A stretch of DNA of 64,000 nt, taken from positions 269,139 to 333,138 of the forward strand of contig CAVOOW010000010.1 in NCBI GenBank assembly GCA_963697675.1, written 5' to 3'. The stretch comes from CAVOOW01 sp963697675. Lineage in GTDB: Bacteria > Actinomycetota > Actinomycetes > JACCUZ01. The position numbers were made by a program, and so were the translations under genes. Positions 58,572-64,000 of this stretch are shown in pieces; position 1 is the stretch's first letter; every line of letters begins with the position of its first letter. The notes beneath the pieces were generated by a model that was not told the origin of the DNA, made no database searches, and saw only the letters and a program-made list of their open reading frames with translations.

Positions 58572-60689
58572 ATGAACGGTGTAGGCAAGTTCGCACAGTT
58601 CCCTTGCGGGCGCCGTACGAAATGGCTCGTCGTGGCGTTCTGGGTCGTCGTCCTGGTGGTGGCAGGGCCTCTCGCCGGCAAGCTCACGGGGGTCCAGAAG
58701 AACGACGCTGTCGAGTGGCTGCCGCAGAGCGCCGAGTCCACGAAGGTCTTCAAGCTGTCCGCCCAGTTCGGCACGGACGATGAGGCGCCTGCGGTGGTCG
58801 TGTACGAGCGCCCTGCGGGCATCACCCCCGCCGACCTCGCCGCCGCGACTGCTGACAAGGCCACGTTCAGCCGGATCGAAGGCGTGGTCGACGAGAAGGT
58901 GCTCGGGCCGATCCCGGCCAAGGACAACAAGGCGCTCGAGCTGCTGGTGCCGATCCGCATGGGCACAGGCGGCTGGGAGACTCTCACCACAGCCGTGAAC
59001 GACATGCAGGACCAGGCTGCCCCGCGGGAGCCCGGACTGTCCATGCACATCGCCGGGCCCGCCGGCATGGCCGCCGCGTTCGGTGAGGCGTTCGAGGGCA
59101 TTGACGGGACGCTGCTGTTCTCCGCGCTCGCGGTCGTGAGCCTCATCCTGCTGCTGACCTATCGCAGCCCCGTTCTCTGGATGTTCCCGGTCATCGCAGC
59201 GGGGGTGGCCCTCGCCAGCGCCGAGGGCGTCATCTACCTGCTGGTCCAGCACGCCGGGCTGACCGTCAACGCGCAGAGCGCAGGCGTGCTCACGGTGCTG
59301 GTTTTCGGCGCTGGCACAGACTATGCGCTGCTGCTGGTGGCCCGCTATCGGGAAGAGCTGCGCCGCCACGAGGATCGACACGAGGCGATGGCGTACGCGC
59401 TGCACCGTGCGGGCCCGGCGATCTTTGCGAGCGCTTCGACGGTCATCATCGGCATGCTCGCCCTGGTCGCAGCCGAGATGAACTCCACGAAGGGCATGGG
59501 ACCGGTCGCGGCGATCGGCATTGCGGTGGGCGTTCTCGCAATGCTCAGCCTGCTCCCCGCGATGCTGGTCATCGGCGGCCGGTGGCTGTTCTGGCCGCTC
59601 CGCCCGGCCTTCGGATCCGCCGACCACACCGAGACCGGGCTGTGGGCTCGGGTGGGTCGACGCATCGCGCGTCGGCCGCGCGCCGTCTGGGTTGTCACCT
59701 CCCTGGTCCTCGTCGGGCTCGCGTTCGGTCTCACGCAGCTGCAGACGAATGGCATCGCCAACGAGGACGCTTTTGTCGGCAAGACAGACGCCGTGGCGGG
59801 CGAGCAGGCCATCGGGCGGCACTTCGATGCGGGCACGGGCCAGCCGGTGGTCGTGATCGCCAAGTCGGCCGAGGCGACAGATGTCGAGGCTGCTTTCCGT
59901 GGCACGACAGGGATCACCGAGGTGAGTCCTCCGGTCGAGAAGTCTGGTTACGTCTATCTGGAGGGGACTCTGGTCGATCGCCCGGACAGCCCGGCAGCAG
60001 AGGCGACGGTGGATCGGGTGCGCGACGCCGTGCACCAGGTCAAAGGAGCGGACGCCACGGTCGGTGGCGGCACCGCCGTCGTCCTGGACAGCAAGCGAGC
60101 GTCCTCCCACGACAACAAGGTGATCATTCCGGTTGTGCTGGTGCTGGTCTTCCTGATCCTCACCCTGCTGCTGCGATCGATCGTCGCCCCGGTGGTGCTG
60201 ATCGCCACGGTCGTCCTCTCGTTCCTTGCTGCACTCGGGATCGGCGCTCTCGTGTTCACGCACCTGTTCGACTTCAAGGGTGGCGATCCGGGATTGGCGT
60301 TGCTGTGCTTCGTGTTTCTGGTGGCGCTCGGCATCGACTACAACATCTTCCTGATGTCGCGAGTGCACGAGGAGTCGAAGCGGTCCGGCACCCGCCGCGG
60401 TGCGTTGACAGGGCTGGCGGCGACCGGGGGCGTCATCACGTCAGCCGGGCTGGTGCTGGCCGGGACGTTCGCGGTCTTTGCGACGCTGCCCGTGGTTTCC
60501 TTTGCCCAGATGGGTTTTGTCGTTGCGGTCGGCGTGCTGCTCGACACGTTGATCGTGCGATCGGTGCTCGTGACGGCGCTGAACCTCGACATCGGTCGAT
60601 GGATGTGGTGGCCGAGCCAGCTGGCCCAGAAGCGCGATGTCGAGGTGGACACTGACTCCGAGGCTGAGCAGATGGCCGCTCGTACCTAG
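58572..60689 (+). CDS. MMPL family transporter (RND superfamily)
   Basis: The protein has 705 residues in two homologous halves. The first has GAGTDYALLLVARYREELRRHED, and the second LVALGIDYNIFLMSRVHEESKRSG, the paired DYxxxxxxR motifs. Helices after these include IFASASTVIIGMLALVAAEMN. ATG 58572 after GGAG is preferred over an ATG at 58497. The ArsR regulator may control it. The protein shares only the family layout with the MMPL gene at 27.7 kb. Confidence 0.93.
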   Translation: MNGVGKFAQFPCGRRTKWLVVAFWVVVLVVAGPLAGKLTGVQKNDAVEWLPQSAESTKVFKLSAQFGTDDEAPAVVVYERPAGITPADLAAATADKATFSRIEGVVDEKVLGPIPAKDNKALELLVPIRMGTGGWETLTTAVNDMQDQAAPREPGLSMHIAGPAGMAAAFGEAFEGIDGTLLFSALAVVSLILLLTYRSPVLWMFPVIAAGVALASAEGVIYLLVQHAGLTVNAQSAGVLTVLVFGAGTDYALLLVARYREELRRHEDRHEAMAYALHRAGPAIFASASTVIIGMLALVAAEMNSTKGMGPVAAIGIAVGVLAMLSLLPAMLVIGGRWLFWPLRPAFGSADHTETGLWARVGRRIARRPRAVWVVTSLVLVGLAFGLTQLQTNGIANEDAFVGKTDAVAGEQAIGRHFDAGTGQPVVVIAKSAEATDVEAAFRGTTGITEVSPPVEKSGYVYLEGTLVDRPDSPAAEATVDRVRDAVHQVKGADATVGGGTAVVLDSKRASSHDNKVIIPVVLVLVFLILTLLLRSIVAPVVLIATVVLSFLAALGIGALVFTHLFDFKGGDPGLALLCFVFLVALGIDYNIFLMSRVHEESKRSGTRRGALTGLAATGGVITSAGLVLAGTFAVFATLPVVSFAQMGFVVAVGVLLDTLIVRSVLVTALNLDIGRWMWWPSQLAQKRDVEVDTDSEAEQMAART

Positions 60690-60833
60690 GGACGTGACGA
60701 GGCAGTCGCGTCGCGCACCTTGCCCACGCGTGTCCGATTGAAGCCGCGCCGGTTGGCGGTTTGTGGGTGAATCGGATCTGTCGTTGCCGCCCTCCGCGGG
60801 TCTAGCGTGATGACTCGCAGGAGGGGGGCTCCC

Positions 60834-61436
60834 ATGAGAGCCACCGACAACCGGCTGATCGTTCGACTGGCTGTCGCCGCGGCCATCTGTTCCGCGGTCG
60901 TGAGCGGTTGCAGCGGCGCGAAGACGCCTTCGGCGAATGCCACGCCGGACGCGAGTTCCTCGGCGACCGCGTCGACGTCGCCGGCATCCACGCCGCCGGC
61001 CTCACCCGTGACCGTGCCACCTGCTGGGTCCGGGCCGATGACCGGCGAGGAGCTGGTCTGGCTGGAATCCATCGGGGCGCTGCACCGGAAGATCGACAGG
61101 GCGTTGACCGAGCTGCCCTGTTGCGCGAGCAAGAAAGACTTGCGTGCGCTCGAGATCCGGCTGCGCGGCTGCACTCGCGAGCTGGGTAGTCAGGGGGTGC
61201 CGAGTGAACGGTTGCAGCCCGTTTTCGCACTCGTCAAGAAGGCATGTGCGCAATACGACAAGGGAGCAAAATGCTTTTCCGCCGCCGCGGCGATCGGCAT
61301 ACCGCTCGGTGGCTCGCCGGAGGAACGCAAGCTCAACGACGCGATCAACTGCGGCTTCTCGGCTCCTGGCAAGGGCACCGTTCTCCTGGCCGATGCAGAG
61401 TCCACGGGCGACGGGGTCAAACTGCAGGCCACCTGA
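60834..61436 (+). CDS. Putative lipoprotein of unknown function
   Basis: The protein has 200 residues. A lipoprotein signal (LIVRLAVAAAICSAVVSGC, lipobox VSGC) is followed by a Ser/Thr/Pro-rich linker of about 40 residues. The folded part has six more Cys, including a CC pair (TELPCCASKKDLRA, RLRGCTREL, KKACAQYDKGAKCFS and NCGFSAPGKG), so disulfides are expected outside the cell. GGAGGGGGG is directly before the ATG. No family was recognised. Confidence 0.82.
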   Translation: MRATDNRLIVRLAVAAAICSAVVSGCSGAKTPSANATPDASSSATASTSPASTPPASPVTVPPAGSGPMTGEELVWLESIGALHRKIDRALTELPCCASKKDLRALEIRLRGCTRELGSQGVPSERLQPVFALVKKACAQYDKGAKCFSAAAAIGIPLGGSPEERKLNDAINCGFSAPGKGTVLLADAESTGDGVKLQAT

Positions 61437-61494
61437 AACCGTCGACGGGCCACAGCGCTGGTCTATGGGGTCAGCGACCACCCAGGCGAGCTGA

Positions 61495-61626
61495 CTACCC
61501 CGTGTCCCGCTCCGCCTTCGTCGCGGCGGACTCGACGCCCACGTCGGCGACCTCCTCCTCCGGGCGCGGTGGCACAGTCTGATCGAGCTCGAGGACGGGC
61601 AGGTCATGATCCGGTTGTTCCGTCAT
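61495..61626 (-). CDS. Tiny acidic protein (43 residues)
   Basis: The frame from ATG 61626 reads TEQPDHDLPVLELDQTVPPRPEEEVADV and so on, an acidic, disordered-looking protein. GGGAGG lies 7 bases before the ATG, which supports translation. It overlaps the end of the ABM-type gene by 23 bases in the same direction, so it may be the second gene of an operon. No homology was recognised. Confidence 0.5.
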   Translation of the reverse strand: MTEQPDHDLPVLELDQTVPPRPEEEVADVGVESAATKAERDTG

Positions 61627-61996
61627 CGCTTCCCTCCCTCGCTTCGGAATCCAGACGCTGCGCGATCGTCCTCTCTCCCGCCAAGGGCGCCCGCTCGGGG
61701 ACCGGCTGAAGGAACGAGGAGACATCGGCAAGGATGATCTCTGGTTCCGCGCCGAAGTCCCGGAAGATGCGCACCGTCAGCGGGACGTCGTTGTCGACGG
61801 GGTGGTTCTGCGCGAGCGTGCTGTCCCAGAGAGTCTGCATCTGCCACATGCCGTCGCCGAGGTGCACCAGCATGGCCTGGCGCAGGAACGACGCCTCCTC
61901 GAAGCGACGGCTGAGCAGCGCCCGGAAGGTGACTTGGAACGCTTCGGTGCGCTCGCGTGCGATACGTCCAGTGGTGATCGTGAGAACCAGGGACAC
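61604..61996 (-). CDS. ABM-type (dimeric alpha+beta barrel) protein
   Basis: The product has 130 residues. VLTITTGRIARERTEAFQVTFRALLSRRFEEASFLRQAMLVHLGDGMWQMQTLWDS resembles the antibiotic-biosynthesis-monooxygenase-type ferredoxin-like barrel, including the middle VHLGDG-W pattern. The C-terminal half is less clear. The GTG start follows GAGGAG. The function is not assigned; small barrels of this class include monooxygenases and haem-degrading enzymes. Confidence 0.7.
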   Translation of the reverse strand: MSLVLTITTGRIARERTEAFQVTFRALLSRRFEEASFLRQAMLVHLGDGMWQMQTLWDSTLAQNHPVDNDVPLTVRIFRDFGAEPEIILADVSSFLQPVPERAPLAGERTIAQRLDSEAREGSDDGTTGS

Positions 61997-62109
61997 GGCT
62001 TCTCCTCAACTCTTCTGCTCCATCCTGAACCGGATTTGGTCAGTTCGGAAGTGTGCGGCCGTGACGAGGGAGCCGTTCCGGTCGCTCCGATCAGTCAGTT
62101 GTCCGCGGA

Positions 62110-63594
62110 TCAGCGCGGCTGACCACGAACCGCCTTTCCTGGCAGCGCATCCGTTCGCAGGACACCGTCGCTGACCACGGCCGTCCCGCCGACGAGCAGG
62201 TGACGCACGCCGTGCGACGGTCGACCCGGCTCCAGGTAGGTTGCCCGGTCGGTCACCGTGGCCGGGTCGAGCACGACCAGGTCGGCGTCACTGCCCACCG
62301 CGAGGTGGCCCTTCGCTCGGGCGGCCGGTGCGACCTCGTCCAGGACGCGCGCCGGCAGGTAGGCACACCGCCGGAATGCCTCCAGCCACGACCAGGCCGC
62401 GGTCTCGCGCACCATCAGTCGCAAGGTCTTGGCGAACGTGCCTGCAGTGCGTGGATGCGTCGCGCAGCCGGGCGGCAGCGGCCACGCAAGACTTTCGCGC
62501 ACCCCCCGGGGCCAAATGAGCGGCATCGCGTCACTGGCGACGATCGAGTCGGGAAAGGCCAGCGCCTGGTGCATCCGGGCGAAGTCGTCAGGATCCTGCT
62601 CGTCGAAGAACTCCACGATGCATTGGGCGCTCGGATCGGCGCGCCGCACCTCGCGCAGTCGGCTGGCGTCTGCGAGGCGTTCGCCTGTCCCGAGCATGAC
62701 GATGTTCGATGCGCCCATTCCCCATGCGGCGAGGTGGTCCGGATCAAGGAAATAGGCGCCGACGCTGGTGCTCCCGGCGCCGTAGGGATAGGCCTCGACG
62801 GTCACCCGTGATCCCCCGGCGCGCGACGTGTCCAACATGGCCAGGACACGGTCGAGGTGGCGCCGCGAGGTGCTGTGCACGTGGCAGTGGTGCATGGCGG
62901 CACCCGTCTCCGCCGCAGCGATCGCGATCTCCTCCGAGCCGTCGATCGGCGTGGTCGGATCGACCTCGATGAGCTCGCGTACGTGGGTGTACGTCGGCGC
63001 GCCGGCCATGGCCGCGAGCCGGGCCACTGCGCTGAACTCCGCCGGGTCGGAGTGGGGGGCATATCCCATCAGCACACCGATCCCGAGCGCTCCGTTGGCA
63101 AGTTCGGTGCCGAGCAGGTCCAGCCACTGCGCGAGTTCGGCGGGCGAGGAGGAGCGCTGCCAGGCGGGTTCGCCGAGGATGGTGAACGCGGTCTCCAGCG
63201 ACGCGTCGGGCATCATCCCCAGCAACACCTGGGCCCGGGCTGCTCCCCACGAGGCGGAGAAGCCGAAGTGCAGCGGCCGACCGGCCGCGGCCGCCTCCGC
63301 ATACGCTCGCTCGATCGGCATCAGGCCGGCCTCGAGGTCGAGCGCGGTCGTCACCCCGTCCATCGCCTGCAGCCGCTGGCCCGCGATGGTGTGCACGTGG
63401 CTGTGCAGATCGACGAAGCCGGGGCCGACGATGAGGCCGGACACATCGATGACCGCGGCACCGTCCGCCGCCGACAGGTCGGGGCCGACAGCAGCGACCG
63501 ACGGGCCATCCACGAGCACGTCCGCGATGCCGTCGAAGCCGGACCCCGGGTCGACCACCCGGCCGCCGCGTAGAAGGAGCACGTCGTCAGTCAA
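62110..63594 (-). CDS. D-aminoacylase / N-acyl-D-amino-acid deacylase-type amidohydrolase
   Basis: The protein has 494 residues. The metal motif is FVDLHSHVHTIAGQRL (HxH), followed by TALDLEAGL, HHCHVHSTSRR (metal His) and the catalytic Asp in IVASDAMPLIWPRG. The N- and C-terminal strands form the small beta domain (LLLRGGRVVDPGSGF; VGSDADLVVLDPATVTDRATY), usual for this amidohydrolase subfamily. It probably hydrolyses an N-acyl-D-amino acid or a related amide; the exact substrate is not clear. Confidence 0.9.
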   Translation of the reverse strand: MTDDVLLLRGGRVVDPGSGFDGIADVLVDGPSVAAVGPDLSAADGAAVIDVSGLIVGPGFVDLHSHVHTIAGQRLQAMDGVTTALDLEAGLMPIERAYAEAAAAGRPLHFGFSASWGAARAQVLLGMMPDASLETAFTILGEPAWQRSSSPAELAQWLDLLGTELANGALGIGVLMGYAPHSDPAEFSAVARLAAMAGAPTYTHVRELIEVDPTTPIDGSEEIAIAAAETGAAMHHCHVHSTSRRHLDRVLAMLDTSRAGGSRVTVEAYPYGAGSTSVGAYFLDPDHLAAWGMGASNIVMLGTGERLADASRLREVRRADPSAQCIVEFFDEQDPDDFARMHQALAFPDSIVASDAMPLIWPRGVRESLAWPLPPGCATHPRTAGTFAKTLRLMVRETAAWSWLEAFRRCAYLPARVLDEVAPAARAKGHLAVGSDADLVVLDPATVTDRATYLEPGRPSHGVRHLLVGGTAVVSDGVLRTDALPGKAVRGQPR

Positions 63595-63628
63595 GCACTC
63601 GAGCGATGTCGGTCAGCGGCGGCGCCGA

Positions 63629-64000
63629 TCACTTGGTGATGAAGTCCAGCAGGTCTCGGTTGAGCTGGTCCCGATGGCTCGCGAAGATCCCATGGCGCGC
63701 CGTCGCGTACTCCTCGTACGTCGCGTGCGGCACCCGCTCGGCCGTTCGTCGCCCCGTCACCTCGACCGGTGCGGAGTAGTCCGCGGCACCGTGTACGACG
63801 AGTGTCGGCGTCGTGATCCCGGCGAGCGCCGCCCTGTGGTCGGTGTGGAAGATCTCCGGTTCCAGGCGTGGGGGCGGCCGTCTCGCAGTCGCGGATCATC
63901 CAGTCCACCAGGTGCGGCGCGACGGCCGCGGACAGGTTGGTCGCGAAGAACACCTGGCCTGGTCCGACAACCACCTCGGCCGATCGCTGCGGATCGCTTC
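63629..64000 (-). pseudogene. Alpha/beta hydrolase, C-terminal part, frameshifted
   Basis: At the right edge, minus-strand coding reads VFFATNLSAAVAPHLVDWMIRDCETAAPT, then switches frame near 63865 to EIFHTDHRAALAGITTPTLVVHGAADYSAPVEVTGRRTAERV and ends RDQLNRDLLDFITK with stop at 63629. The Asp in HGAADYS and the His in ATARHGIF fit the alpha/beta-hydrolase catalytic acid and His. The gene begins outside the window. One-base indel: decay or read error. Confidence 0.75.

Noticed and set aside
58521..60368. Long open frame opposite the second MMPL gene
   Set aside because: Same composition artefact; the sense strand has a complete, motif-bearing protein.
1..64000. tRNA, rRNA, tmRNA and RNase P genes
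   Set aside because: I looked for tRNA T-arm-like GGTTCGA/ACC patterns with matching acceptor stems and for rRNA segments by eye and found none; a covariance-model search would be needed to exclude them fully.

Overview
The window is 64 kb of very G+C-rich DNA with dense, short-spaced genes, many GTG starts and 1-4 bp start/stop overlaps. The gene content is that of a high-G+C actinomycete (Actinomycetota): an IdeR-type iron repressor, a CitA-type citrate synthase, class II SerC, mutT1-ppk1, an AfsR/SARP regulator, a mycothiol-dependent-isomerase-type protein, DUF3027, DUF2530 and UdgX. The many long intergenic palindromes suggest Nocardioidaceae or a related group, but the genus cannot be settled from this sequence alone. 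No rRNA, tRNA, CRISPR array or prophage was found. The one transposable element is an intact IS30-family copy at 10.06-11.35 kb.

Layout. 0-4.6 kb: the 3' end of an acyl-CoA ligase, an NTF2-like protein, a PadR/HAAS-type regulator pair, a HAD phosphatase fused to a LarE-type PP-loop sulfur transferase, and a cold-shock protein. 4.6-13.3 kb: an MFS exporter, a coupled DUF3027/Hsp90-like (sacsin-type) ATPase pair, the IS30 copy, DUF2530 and an NCS2 purine permease gene carrying four single-base indels. 13.4-18.0 kb: a diguanylate cyclase, an SMP-30-type lactonase, a ketopantoate-reductase-like enzyme and XdhC. 18.1-21.4 kb: a molybdate cluster (HTH-TOBE regulator, modABC). 21.6-27.5 kb: an alpha/beta hydrolase, a large AfsR/SARP regulator, a DMT exporter and a small unknown. 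27.7-33.3 kb: an MMPL transporter with a DUF4386 protein, a MarR-MFS operon and a methyltransferase. 33.4-45.2 kb: a mixed metabolic stretch with DinB, FAD oxidase, ThpR, aldo/keto reductase, MFS genes, SerC and citrate synthase. 45.3-50.1 kb: PdxH, a candidate structured RNA next to a 20-bp tandem repeat, a thioesterase-like protein, UdgX, IdeR-rhodanese, and a c-di-AMP (ydaO-type) riboswitch before an NlpC/P60 hydrolase. 50.2-57.4 kb: mutT1-ppk1, a GAF-PAS-GGDEF protein, bacterioferritin and its ferredoxin with an iron box, and a diiron acyl-ACP desaturase. 57.4-64 kb: a degenerate secreted-protein remnant, an ArsR regulator, a second MMPL transporter, a lipoprotein, an ABM-type protein, a D-aminoacylase-like amidohydrolase and the end of an alpha/beta hydrolase.

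Connections. Iron control is represented by the IdeR gene and by a near-consensus iron box in front of bfd. Molybdenum uptake (modABC), its HTH-TOBE regulator and XdhC sit together. PolyP synthesis (ppk1) and nucleotide-pool cleaning (mutT1) form one operon. The c-di-AMP riboswitch ties a cell-wall hydrolase to osmotic and cell-wall signalling.

Two window-wide patterns deserve attention. Several unrelated families of long, near-perfect palindromes occupy the spaces between genes. In addition, at least five genes are interrupted by single-base indels although the reading frame is otherwise well kept, which means either recent pseudogenes or residual sequence errors. The most interesting unexplained element is the promoter-plus-hairpin block at about 46.13-46.35 kb on the minus strand.
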